Made by a program: the position numbers and the translations under genes. Positions 38,759 through 46,977 of a DNA stretch of 64,000 nt are shown one piece after another. The notes under the pieces were generated by a model. It saw only the letters and a list, made by a program, of their open reading frames with translations. It ran no database searches and was not told the DNA's origin. Origin of the DNA: Alcaligenaceae bacterium. Lineage in GTDB: Bacteria; Pseudomonadota; Gammaproteobacteria; Burkholderiales; Burkholderiaceae_B. The DNA lies in contig JAJUGV010000004.1 of the NCBI GenBank assembly GCA_029265795.1, positions 1 to 64,000 on the forward strand, read 5' to 3'. Within the stretch, counting starts at the first letter, position 1. The number at the start of each line of letters is the position of its first letter.

Positions 38759-39838
38759 ATGAGAGTTCTTTTCCGGACGTTGTTGCTAGCGTTCAGCGCA
38801 GCGCTCCTGATTGCCGTTGTTTACCGCCCCAAACCGCTGGAGCAACAGCTAGTCCACTTGCAGTTGCAGCAATCGATCCCCCACTATGCGCCTGAAATGG
38901 CCGGGGAGCCTGTTGAACTGCAGGCATTGATGCTGATGTACGCCCATGACCCCGTTTTGCTTGCGAAAGCCAGGCTTGCCCTAATGCGCTATCCAGCAAT
39001 GGCACAGCAAATTCTTTTGCAATTTGGCGAGCTTCCGACCTTTCAGGGTGTGCTGAAGAGGTATGGGGAAGACGTGCTGCTGCCCATTCAATACTTTCTG
39101 GAAAATGAAGTTCGCACACTTGAGATCATGCATGGCATGAGCGAAACGGCGAAAGCCGTGGTGTCCACCTTGAGGGGGTGGTGGGACGGCGAGACGGCAG
39201 GGGAAACGGCCACCGGGCGGCTGAGCCCTGAAGATAGGGGCTGGTATGCCGTGCAATTCATTGACTCTGAAGGCTACGACTTTATGGGGCAGTTTGTGCT
39301 CACTCAGGAAGGAAAGGTCAGCTGGTTGCAGACTGAACGGGTGCTTGAAGGCATCAACCGCTTCTTTGCGAGTGGGCTTAAAGGGTTGGAAACACGCTTT
39401 CGCCGCGATGCCGTTATTGCTCCTTCTGATGTGGGCTGGGCCGCCATGGATATTGCCATCGGCGTCGGCGCCTTCAAGCTATTACGTATGGGCCGTGTCG
39501 GGACGGCGGGGCGCTCGTTGACGTTCTCCCAACGCTCCGCCGTGCTCGGTGCTGGGCTATGGCGGGGAACGCTGATGGGTGCTCGAGTGGTTAAGTACGG
39601 TGCTCCCGCAGTGCTGGCCTATATGGCGCTGCGGCATCCGAGCATCATCAATTCTGTGCTGGCGGCTGCAGCGGAACGGCTTGGTGTACCGGTGAAGGTG
39701 ATGCAGCTCGGAGGCTGGACACTGTTACTGTTTCCTGTCTTCCTGGTTCTGCGCTGGTTGATCGGTCCGCTCGCATGGTTATTAGCGGCTTCGGCAAACT
39801 TGCTGCGTTGGGGCGAAAAGCGTCTGGTGAGCGCATAA
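38759..39838 (+). CDS. Membrane protein of unknown function
   Basis: A 359-residue protein I do not recognise. One N-terminal membrane segment (residues about 3-22), a helical soluble region, a central globular stretch (DRGWYAVQFIDSEGYDFMGQ near 170), and a C-terminal half with about three hydrophobic segments (one near 275, others beyond 305: LLLFPVFLVLRWLIGPLAWL). ATG 38759 with upstream GGGG was preferred to a TTG at 38717. It is divergent from the CHASE2/FecR/response-regulator operon with about 110 bp between, so a link to that system is possible. Confidence 0.6.
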   Translation: MRVLFRTLLLAFSAALLIAVVYRPKPLEQQLVHLQLQQSIPHYAPEMAGEPVELQALMLMYAHDPVLLAKARLALMRYPAMAQQILLQFGELPTFQGVLKRYGEDVLLPIQYFLENEVRTLEIMHGMSETAKAVVSTLRGWWDGETAGETATGRLSPEDRGWYAVQFIDSEGYDFMGQFVLTQEGKVSWLQTERVLEGINRFFASGLKGLETRFRRDAVIAPSDVGWAAMDIAIGVGAFKLLRMGRVGTAGRSLTFSQRSAVLGAGLWRGTLMGARVVKYGAPAVLAYMALRHPSIINSVLAAAAERLGVPVKVMQLGGWTLLLFPVFLVLRWLIGPLAWLLAASANLLRWGEKRLVSA

Positions 39839-39966
39839 ACCTTGGCGACACGATCGGTCCAGCGCGTGGATGGCTAAGGCGGAATGGGCTGGGCCGCAGG
39901 TCCGAAAGTCGTTAATCTAGGGGCCTCATTTCTCTTGCCGCAAGGCCAACTTACTCTTACTCCGTC

Positions 39967-40782
39967 ATGTTGCCCGTCAATACATTTAAGAAGGCCCTGC
40001 GTTCGGGGCAAGCCCAGATAGGTGTCTGGTCTACGATTCCTTCCCCTTTCGTTTCCGAGCTGGTCGGTGGCGCCGGTTATGACTGGGTCCTGCTCGATAC
40101 TGAACACACCCCCAATGATGTGCCGTTGATGCTGTCTCAGTTGCAGGCGCTGGCGGCCGCCCAGCCGGCGCAGGGGCGACCCGCGTCGCACGCAGTGGTG
40201 AGGCCTGCTTGGAACGATCTGGTTCTTATCAAGCGCTACCTCGATCTTGGCGTGCAGACGCTGTTACTTCCCTTTGTGCAAAATTCAGATGAAGCACATG
40301 CAGCCGTACAGGCCATGCGATACGCACCGGAAGGGATCAGGGGAATGGGCGGTTCCATGCGGGCCTCGAATTTCGGTCGTACACACGATTACATCCAGCG
40401 TGTGACAGATGAGCTATGTCTGCTCGTTCAGGTAGAGACCGCCGAGGCCTTAAGCAATCTGGAATCGATCGCGAATGTCGAAGGGGTCGACGGGGTGTTC
40501 ATTGGCCCCGCTGATTTATCGGCAAGTCTGGGCTACCCCGGTCAGCCGGGTCACCCCGAAGTCACCCGCATCATCGACGATGCCATTCGTCGCATCCGTG
40601 CCTGTGGCAAAGCGCCGGGCATTCTGATGACTAACGAGGCGCGCGCGCGCGAGTGCCTGGAGTTGGGTGCACTATTCGTTGCCGTGGCGTTGGATACAGT
40701 CCTGCTTCGCGATGCCCTCGACTCCACCGCCGCTCGTTTCTGTGCTGGCACGCAGGCGCCGGCGCACTCCAGCCCATATTGA
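39967..40782 (+). CDS. HpcH/HpaI aldolase family protein
   Basis: A 271-residue class-II pyruvate aldolase. The motif DWVLLDTEHTPND contains the metal/base region, RPAWNDLVLIKRYLDLGVQT follows, and VQVETAEALSN plus VFIGPADLSASLG hold the metal ligands (Glu and Asp). Relatives cleave 4-hydroxy-2-oxo acids such as 4-hydroxy-2-oxoheptanedioate during aromatic degradation. No meta-cleavage genes are adjacent, so the substrate is uncertain. Confidence 0.88.
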   Translation: MLPVNTFKKALRSGQAQIGVWSTIPSPFVSELVGGAGYDWVLLDTEHTPNDVPLMLSQLQALAAAQPAQGRPASHAVVRPAWNDLVLIKRYLDLGVQTLLLPFVQNSDEAHAAVQAMRYAPEGIRGMGGSMRASNFGRTHDYIQRVTDELCLLVQVETAEALSNLESIANVEGVDGVFIGPADLSASLGYPGQPGHPEVTRIIDDAIRRIRACGKAPGILMTNEARARECLELGALFVAVALDTVLLRDALDSTAARFCAGTQAPAHSSPY

Positions 40783-40847
40783 ACAGACGGCTTGGTGGGC
40801 CCTACTCATCATGGCTTATAATTACCAAAAGTAACAAGGAGTAAAAA

Positions 40848-41372
40848 ATGCTGAGCGATTCTCGGGAACGGTACGGCAGTATTTCGCGCTGGTTTCATTG
40901 GGGTATGGCCGTGTTGCTTGTCTGGCAAGGGATGAAATTTTTCGATCGCATCAGCGACGGCGAACATTGGGTCGGACAGACACTGGTTCCTTGGCACGTT
41001 CGCATTGGCTCGCTGCTGCTTTTGCTGGTGGTGCTGCGTATTGTCTGGGCATTAAGTCAGCGCGGTGTGCGTCCTATCCAGGATCCTGCCACTGCCGCTC
41101 TGGTCAAGGTCGGCCATTTCCTTATGTACGTCGCCATGCTATTGATGCCGCTCACGGGAATCATGTACCTGGTGGGTCGTGGCTTTGGCTGGAGCCCCTT
41201 CGGCATTCAAATTATTGCCAAGGGCCCTGAAATTCCCTGGATGGCCAGCATCGGCGGCACTGTGCATTCCCCCTTGGCGTGGATTCTGCTCATCATGGTC
41301 ATCGCACACATCGGCATCGCCCTGGTCCACCAGTTTGTGAAGAAAGACGGCGTACTGCGCCGCATGCTTTAA
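40848..41372 (+). CDS. Cytochrome b561 family protein
   Basis: A 174-residue inner-membrane di-haem cytochrome with four helices. Candidate haem-ligand histidines are in RWFHWGMAV, WHVRIGSLLLLL, VGHFLMYVAML and VIAHIGIALVHQ. This family passes electrons from quinol to periplasmic acceptors. ATG follows AAGGAG. The REP-like palindrome lies 10 bp past the stop. Confidence 0.9.
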   Translation: MLSDSRERYGSISRWFHWGMAVLLVWQGMKFFDRISDGEHWVGQTLVPWHVRIGSLLLLLVVLRIVWALSQRGVRPIQDPATAALVKVGHFLMYVAMLLMPLTGIMYLVGRGFGWSPFGIQIIAKGPEIPWMASIGGTVHSPLAWILLIMVIAHIGIALVHQFVKKDGVLRRML

Positions 41373-41381
41373 AAAATGTAA

Positions 41382-41404
41382 AAACTGGGGTCAGACCCCA
41401 GTTT
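41382..41404. repeat. 23-bp palindrome with the same GGGGTC core as 17321-17371
   Basis: AAACTGGGGTC and GACCCCAGTTT are exact 11-base reverse complements around one central base. The core equals that of the 51-bp element. It sits between convergent cytochrome b561 and lysR genes and contains the lysR stop codon. Confidence 0.8.
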
Positions 41405-42329
41405 CCCCGGTTTCGACCCATTTGGCGGGCCAGGCGCCGGATTCGACCATGTCTCTGATGACGCGGAGTATGAGTTGAATGACGGCGTCTCGGGCGACTG
41501 AGCTTGGGCGTGTGGTGTTGATGGTGCATACGACGCGGCGTGCCATCTGCCGGCTGGCGATTTCTGTGGTTTGCAGCCGGCCCTGTTTGGCTTCTTCGGC
41601 TACGGCACCTAGTGGAAGGATGGTATGGCCGATTCCGGCCTCGGTGGCGCGCTTGACGCTGCTTAGGGATTCAATTTCCGCCACCACATTCAGCTCCAGC
41701 CCTTGCAGGGCACAGGCATCCTCAATGATGCGCCGCAGGCCGTGCTCACGACCCGGCAACACCAGGGGCAAGCCCGCCAGCCCGGCCATACTGATTTCGT
41801 GCGGTAAATCGCTTAGTGGCTCCGACACCAGCACCAGCTGATCGTCCAGAAGTGGAAATTTGGACAGACCCGTCTCTTGTACGTCGTCGTATAGCAGAGC
41901 CAGGTCCAGTCTTCCCGACAGCAGACGTTCGCGTAAGAATCCGCTATAGGCCTCCACAATCTTCAATTTCACCCCAGGCAGTTGGTCGCGACAGGCGCTT
42001 AGAATCGGCATCGTTGCTGCTAATGCCACCGTCGTGGTCAGGCCTAGCGCCACCTCGCCGCGGGGCACGGTGGCCGATTCACGTACTGCTAAACGCGCCC
42101 GCTCGGCGTCGGCCAGTACTACACGCGCGTGTTCCAGGAAAACCTTTCCCGCTTCAGTCGGCGTTACGCCGCGACTGGAGCGCTCCAGCAGCCGCGCCCC
42201 CAACTCTTGCTCAAGTGCAGTGATCTGCTGCCCCAAGGCCGGTTGCGCAACATGCAGACGACCAGAGGCCTTAAGCAAGCTGCCGGCCTCGCAGGCAGCA
42301 ACGAAATAGCGAAGTTGACGAAGCTCCAT
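41391..42329 (-). CDS. LysR-family transcriptional regulator
   Basis: A 312-residue LysR protein beginning MELRQLRYFVAACEAGS, with HTH residues about 1-60 (VAQPALGQQITALEQEL) and an effector-binding domain. The nitrogen-assimilation/Cbl-like N terminus is common among Burkholderiales regulators. It is divergent from the acyl-CoA dehydrogenase gene (98 bp) and probably controls it. Its last codons (ETGV then TGA) are written by the palindromic repeat. Confidence 0.9.
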   Translation of the reverse strand: MELRQLRYFVAACEAGSLLKASGRLHVAQPALGQQITALEQELGARLLERSSRGVTPTEAGKVFLEHARVVLADAERARLAVRESATVPRGEVALGLTTTVALAATMPILSACRDQLPGVKLKIVEAYSGFLRERLLSGRLDLALLYDDVQETGLSKFPLLDDQLVLVSEPLSDLPHEISMAGLAGLPLVLPGREHGLRRIIEDACALQGLELNVVAEIESLSSVKRATEAGIGHTILPLGAVAEEAKQGRLQTTEIASRQMARRVVCTINTTRPSSVARDAVIQLILRVIRDMVESGAWPAKWVETGETGV

Positions 42330-42364
42330 GGCGCAGGGCTAGACCTTTTACGTATAACCGATAG

Positions 42365-42382
42365 GTCAAATAAGTATTTCAC
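42365..42382. promoter_or_regulatory. Possible operator between lysR and acyl-CoA dehydrogenase gene
   Basis: GTCAAATAAGTATTTCAC is an interrupted dyad (outer GT/AC and inner AAATA/TATTT match). It sits in the 98-bp divergent promoter region, where the LysR protein would bind. Weak evidence: pattern only. Confidence 0.25.
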
Positions 42383-42427
42383 AAATATCTCTGATGTTTG
42401 CACAATATGCTCATCAAGGAGAACAAT

Positions 42428-43588
42428 ATGTTTACTGAAAGCGACGAATATCAGGATATCCGCGATGCGGTGCGGCAGCTGTGTCGCCAGTTCCCAGACG
42501 AATACTTCCGCCGCATAGACGAGCAAAGGGGCTATCCCGAAGAGTTCGTGAGCGCCCTGATGGAAGCGGGGTGGCTGTCGGCCATGATTCCCGAAGAGTA
42601 CGGCGGCACTGGCCTGGGGCTGACGGCGGCGTCGGTCATCATGGAAGAGATCAACCGTTCGGGCGGAAATGCCGGAGCCGTTCACGGTCAGATGTACAAC
42701 ATGGGTACGCTGCTGCGCAGCGGCAGTAAAGAGCAGAAAGAAAAATATCTGCCGGCCATCGCTGCAGGCAAACTGCGCATTCAGTCGATGGCGGTGACCG
42801 AACCCACGACGGGAACCGACACCACCAAGTTGAAGACGACGGCGGTAAAGAAGGGCGATCGTTACGTGGTTAACGGCCAGAAGGTCTGGATCTCGCGGGT
42901 ACAGCATTCCGACCTCATGATTCTGCTCGCGCGTACCACGCCGCTTTCTGAAGTGAAGAAAAAGTCCGAAGGGATGTCGATCTTTATTGTGGATCTGCGC
43001 GAGGCCGTCGGTAATGGATTGACGGTCCGCCCCATCCCCAATCTCGTGAATCACGAAACCAACGAGCTTTTCTTTGAAAACCTGGAAATCCCCGAAGAGA
43101 ATCTGATCGGCGAGGAGGGCAAGGGCTTCAAGTACATCTTGGAAGGCCTGAATGCAGAACGTACCTTGATCGCCGCTGAATGTATCGGTGATGGATATTG
43201 GTTCATCGAGCGTGCGCGCAACTATGCCAACGACCGTATCGTTTTTGACCGTCCGATCGGCATGAATCAGGGCGTGCAGTTCCCCATCGCTGATGCCTTT
43301 ATCGAGATCGAGGCCGCAAACTTAATGCGCTTCGAGGCGGCCCGCCGTTTCGACGCCCATAAAAGCTGTGGTGCCCAGGCAAACATGGCCAAATATTTGG
43401 CCGCCAAGGCCAGCTGGGAGGCGGCGAACGTCTGTATGCAGACGCACGGCGGTTTCGGTTTTGCCAACGAATACGATATTGAGCGTAAGTTCCGTGAAAC
43501 GCGTCTCTATCAGGTGGCGCCGATTTCCACCAACCTCATTTATTCCTATATTGCCGAGCACGTGCTCGGTTTGCCCCGATCATTCTGA
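42428..43588 (+). CDS. Acyl-CoA dehydrogenase
   Basis: A 386-residue FAD enzyme introducing a 2,3-double bond in an acyl-CoA. The family signatures MAVTEPTTGTDTT and MQTHGGFGFANEYDIERKFRE are present; the last carries the region of the catalytic Glu. ATG 42428 follows AAGGAG. It lies 8 bp before a CoA-transferase gene, suggesting that CoA activation and first oxidation of one carboxylic acid are coupled. Confidence 0.93.
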   Translation: MFTESDEYQDIRDAVRQLCRQFPDEYFRRIDEQRGYPEEFVSALMEAGWLSAMIPEEYGGTGLGLTAASVIMEEINRSGGNAGAVHGQMYNMGTLLRSGSKEQKEKYLPAIAAGKLRIQSMAVTEPTTGTDTTKLKTTAVKKGDRYVVNGQKVWISRVQHSDLMILLARTTPLSEVKKKSEGMSIFIVDLREAVGNGLTVRPIPNLVNHETNELFFENLEIPEENLIGEEGKGFKYILEGLNAERTLIAAECIGDGYWFIERARNYANDRIVFDRPIGMNQGVQFPIADAFIEIEAANLMRFEAARRFDAHKSCGAQANMAKYLAAKASWEAANVCMQTHGGFGFANEYDIERKFRETRLYQVAPISTNLIYSYIAEHVLGLPRSF

Positions 43589-43596
43589 GATCCGCC

Positions 43597-44778
43597 ATGT
43601 CACGACCCCTTGACGGCATTACTGTCATCACACTGGAACATGCCATCGCGGCGCCATTCTGCACACGGCAGCTGGCCGACCTGGGTGCGCGTGTCATCAA
43701 GATCGAGCGCCCCGGCGTGGGTGACTTCGCCCGTGGCTACGATGAACGCGTCAACGGCCTGTCTTCGCATTTCGTCTGGACCAACCGCTCCAAGGAAAGC
43801 CTTACGCTGGATTTGAAGCACCCCAATGCCAAGAAGGTACTGGCAAAGCTGCTGGAAGGGGCCGATGTTCTGGTGCAGAATCTGGCGCCCGGCGCCGCCG
43901 CTCGCCTTGGCCTGTCATACGACGATCTGCATACCACCTACCCCGGCCTGATTGTTTGCGGCATTTCCGGCTACGGCGAGGACGGCCCTTATCGCGACAA
44001 GAAAGCCTACGACCTGCTGATACAGAGCGAATCCGGTTTTCTTTCCGTCACGGGTACGCCGGATGAACCGGCCAAGGCGGGCTGTTCCATCGCTGATATC
44101 GCTGCCGGCATGTACGCCTACAGCAGTATCCTGGCGGCGTTGGTTCAACGCGGCAAGACCGGCAAGGGCGCCAATATTGAAGTCTCCATGTTAGAGAGCA
44201 TGGTGGAATGGATGGGCTTTCCTCTGTACTACGCTTTCGACGGTGCGCAGCCACCGCAGCGTGCCGGGGCGGCGCACGCCACCATCTTCCCGTACGGGCC
44301 CTTTCCGGCCGGCGACGGCATATCGGTCATGCTGGGTCTGCAAAACGAGCGCGAGTGGGCCGCGTTTTGCACGACGGTTCTTGAGCAACCTGAGCTGGCA
44401 AAAGACGAGCGCTTTTCGTCGAATTCGCGCCGAGTAGAAAACCGTGACACCCTGCGTGCGTTGATCATTGAGGCATTTTCCGGGCTCACCGCCGATCAGG
44501 TCGTACAGCGGCTTGAGCAAGCCCAGATCGCCAATGCACGGGTCAATGACATGCATGATGTCTGGAACCACCCGCAGCTGAAAGCTCGCCGCCGCTGGAG
44601 CTCCGTGCCGACCGCAAACGGTCCGGTGCCGGCTCTGCTGCCCCCGGGCAATAACAACAACTTTGCCCCGCGTATGGATGGAGTCCCCGCCCTAGGTGAA
44701 CACACCGAACTCATCCTGCAAGAACTAGGTTGGTCGGCACAGGCCATCACGGTTTTGCGTGAAGAAGGCGCGATCTGA
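43597..44778 (+). CDS. CaiB/BaiF family CoA-transferase
   Basis: A 393-residue class-III CoA-transferase, moving CoA between carboxylic acids. The N-terminal ITLEHAIAAPFCTRQLADLG and KIERPGVGDFARG segments are typical, and the catalytic Asp is expected in the DLKHPNAKKVL/VLVQNLAPGAAARLGL region. Forms an operon with the upstream acyl-CoA dehydrogenase. Substrate unknown. Confidence 0.92.
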   Translation: MSRPLDGITVITLEHAIAAPFCTRQLADLGARVIKIERPGVGDFARGYDERVNGLSSHFVWTNRSKESLTLDLKHPNAKKVLAKLLEGADVLVQNLAPGAAARLGLSYDDLHTTYPGLIVCGISGYGEDGPYRDKKAYDLLIQSESGFLSVTGTPDEPAKAGCSIADIAAGMYAYSSILAALVQRGKTGKGANIEVSMLESMVEWMGFPLYYAFDGAQPPQRAGAAHATIFPYGPFPAGDGISVMLGLQNEREWAAFCTTVLEQPELAKDERFSSNSRRVENRDTLRALIIEAFSGLTADQVVQRLEQAQIANARVNDMHDVWNHPQLKARRRWSSVPTANGPVPALLPPGNNNNFAPRMDGVPALGEHTELILQELGWSAQAITVLREEGAI

Positions 44779-44789
44779 CTCGTGCAGTG

Positions 44790-45335
44790 TCAGCGTTTGA
44801 TGTCGTTAACCTGGTTCAGGCCAAGCTCAAGCCTTTTGGTATAGAGCAGGTCCGAAGTATCGCGTGCCGATTGGCTGACATCGGCCGTCAGCCGTGCAGA
44901 ATCGGCAGCCGGAGCTGAAAAATAAAAATCAAAAACGACATCGCGCTGCGCAATGCGCCATTGCCCGTCGCGTCGCGTTACATGATCTAAATACCGGCCG
45001 ATGGAATGATTGTCTACGGCGGTGTCAGGGTGGGCCGGGTCATGGACACGCTGGTGGCATGAGAAGGCGCTTTCCACCAACGCACTATCCTGGTCAATGA
45101 ACTCGATGAGGATATTGGTGATCAGGTGGATGGAGCGCGAAATGTCGGCATGGCGCTTTTCCAGCGAGGAGATAAAACCGTCAATGTCGCCTTTATAGCT
45201 GCCATGGTTGTCCCACGCATCGGGATGGTAGGTGTCTCGGACCATTGCCCAGTCGCGGCGGTCTACGCCCCGCGCATAGCGATACAAGTTCTGTTTGATG
45301 TCGTGGATGTCGGCAAGCTGCTGAGGGCTTGGCAT
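44790..45335 (-). CDS. NTF2/SnoaL-like protein
   Basis: A 181-residue cone-shaped NTF2-fold protein (SnoaL_4 type): ADIHDIKQNLYRYARGVDRR, DTYHPDAWDNHGSYKG and the C-terminal IAQRDVVFDFYF strand. Members are small isomerases, dehydratases or oxygenase small subunits. Last in the leftward operon headed by lysR at 49793. Confidence 0.8.
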   Translation of the reverse strand: MPSPQQLADIHDIKQNLYRYARGVDRRDWAMVRDTYHPDAWDNHGSYKGDIDGFISSLEKRHADISRSIHLITNILIEFIDQDSALVESAFSCHQRVHDPAHPDTAVDNHSIGRYLDHVTRRDGQWRIAQRDVVFDFYFSAPAADSARLTADVSQSARDTSDLLYTKRLELGLNQVNDIKR

Positions 45336-45355
45336 GAGCGGATCCTGATTGCAGT

Positions 45356-45763
45356 TTAGTTCGCAGGCTCAAATAACGGCACCAGGTTGCCTTCACCATC
45401 GTCTTCGAAGAACACCTTGACTCGCATACCGATATGCAGCGCCTCAAAGTCTTCGGTGACAAGGTTCGACATCATGACCGGGCCTTCATCGAGTTTGACA
45501 TAGCCAATGGCATAGGGAATTTTGGCTCTGCGCATAATGGTAAAGCTGTAGATTTCGCCTTGCCCGCTTGCGGTTTCCCATTCCACCTTGTCTGAGAGAC
45601 AGCGGGGGCAGACGGGGCGAGGATACCAGTGGGGCTGATCGCAGCTGCGGCAGTACGGCAGCTTGAAGACGCCTTGGGCCGCGGCATCCACGAAGGGTTT
45701 CGAGCCGGGCTGCCGCGGTGTGGCGATCAGTTTGTGCCCTCCCTTACTATTCAAGACACTCAT
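45356..45763 (-). CDS. Zn-ribbon/OB-fold (DUF35) protein
   Basis: A 135-residue protein. An N-terminal rubredoxin-like zinc ribbon has two Cys pairs (CRSCDQ and CPRC, residues about 33-50), followed by an OB-fold region. DUF35 proteins partner with thiolase-like proteins lacking normal thiolase chemistry, as in the Ltp2 aldolase system. It starts 4 bp after the thiolase-like gene, so a complex is likely. Confidence 0.88.
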   Translation of the reverse strand: MSVLNSKGGHKLIATPRQPGSKPFVDAAAQGVFKLPYCRSCDQPHWYPRPVCPRCLSDKVEWETASGQGEIYSFTIMRRAKIPYAIGYVKLDEGPVMMSNLVTEDFEALHIGMRVKVFFEDDGEGNLVPLFEPAN

Positions 45764-45767
45764 TGAA

Positions 45768-46937
45768 TCAGACCCTTTCCAAGATAAGAGTGGTGCTGCC
45801 GTGGCGTGTGCCAATGGAGCCGCCTGTACCCTGGGCGAGAGCCAGCGTACAGCCGGGTACTTGAACGGCGGGATGTGCTTCGCCACGCAGTTGTCGCACG
45901 GCCTCAATAATTTTTGTAATACCGCCACGGTTGGCAGGGTGGTTGTTGCACAGCCCGCCGCCGTCCGTATTGAATGGCAGCTTGCCCACACCGGAAATCA
46001 AGTTGCCGTCCATGACGAAGCGGCCGCCTTCCCCTTTTTTGCAGAAGCCGAGATCTTCGAGTTGCAGCAATACGGTGATGGTGAAACTGTCATAGATTGA
46101 AGCGTATTGGATGTCAGCAGGCGTCACGCCCGCTTCGGCGAAGGCAGCGGCACCCGACCATCTTGCGCCTGTGTAAGTTAGGTCGACATCGCCCGACATC
46201 TGCCCCTTGACGGCTTCGCCCGCGCCCAGCAATTGAATAACCGGACGCTTCAGTTCGCGGGCGATTTCGGGGCGTGCCACCAACAGGGCGCCGCCGCCGT
46301 CGGAGATGACACAGCAATCGAGCCGGTGCAGAGGATCCGCCACCATGGGCGACTCGAGCACTTGATCGACGGTCACTACGTCACGCAACATCGCTTGCGG
46401 GTTGTACTGGGCGTGATGTGAGGCGGCCACCTTAACCCACGCCAGTTGTTCGTTGGTGGTGCCGAACTCGTGCATATGGCGTTTGGCAGCCATGGCGTAC
46501 AGATTGGCGGTAGCCGGCCCGTAAGGCCGCTCCCACTCCAGATCAGGTTGATCCGGGTTACCCGCCCGAGGTGCAGTACCGGTCGCCATGCCACTGCTGC
46601 GCGGCCGGCCTGCCAGGGTGATGAGGGCAATATTGCATTTGCCCAACGCAATGGCCTGTGCTGCATGCGACACCAGGGCCAGGTAGGAACTGCCGCCGAT
46701 GTCAGTGGAATCAACATGGCGTACGCGCAGATCCATATAGTCGATCATGGACAAGGGCCCCAACCCGGGCGCGTCTCCTGAGCAGAAGTAGCCGTCGATG
46801 TCGTCCTTGCTAAGGCCGGCGTCTTCCAGTGCACCCCTTGCACATTCAGCATGCAATTGGGCAACGGATTTGTCGGGGGCGTGCCGGGTCGGGTGTTCAT
46901 ATGCGCCGACAATGCAGGCGCGTCCCTTGATGCTCAT
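45768..46937 (-). CDS. Thiolase-like protein lacking the nucleophilic cysteine (SCP-x/Ltp2-like)
   Basis: A 389-residue thiolase-fold protein. At the position of the thiolase nucleophile it has IGGSSYLALVSHAAQA, i.e. Ser instead of Cys. The C-terminal Cys-x-Gly motif is also absent (ALAQGTGGSIGTRHG). A His is retained in CNNHPANRGG and Tyr is present in IYDSFTITVLL. Together with the adjacent DUF35 protein this points to Ltp2-type retro-aldol cleavage of a hydroxyacyl-CoA rather than thiolysis. Activity inferred. Confidence 0.82.
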   Translation of the reverse strand: MSIKGRACIVGAYEHPTRHAPDKSVAQLHAECARGALEDAGLSKDDIDGYFCSGDAPGLGPLSMIDYMDLRVRHVDSTDIGGSSYLALVSHAAQAIALGKCNIALITLAGRPRSSGMATGTAPRAGNPDQPDLEWERPYGPATANLYAMAAKRHMHEFGTTNEQLAWVKVAASHHAQYNPQAMLRDVVTVDQVLESPMVADPLHRLDCCVISDGGGALLVARPEIARELKRPVIQLLGAGEAVKGQMSGDVDLTYTGARWSGAAAFAEAGVTPADIQYASIYDSFTITVLLQLEDLGFCKKGEGGRFVMDGNLISGVGKLPFNTDGGGLCNNHPANRGGITKIIEAVRQLRGEAHPAVQVPGCTLALAQGTGGSIGTRHGSTTLILERV

Positions 46938-46977
46938 TCTTGTCTCTTCCTGGTTGGTGTACTGTTCTACACACAGG

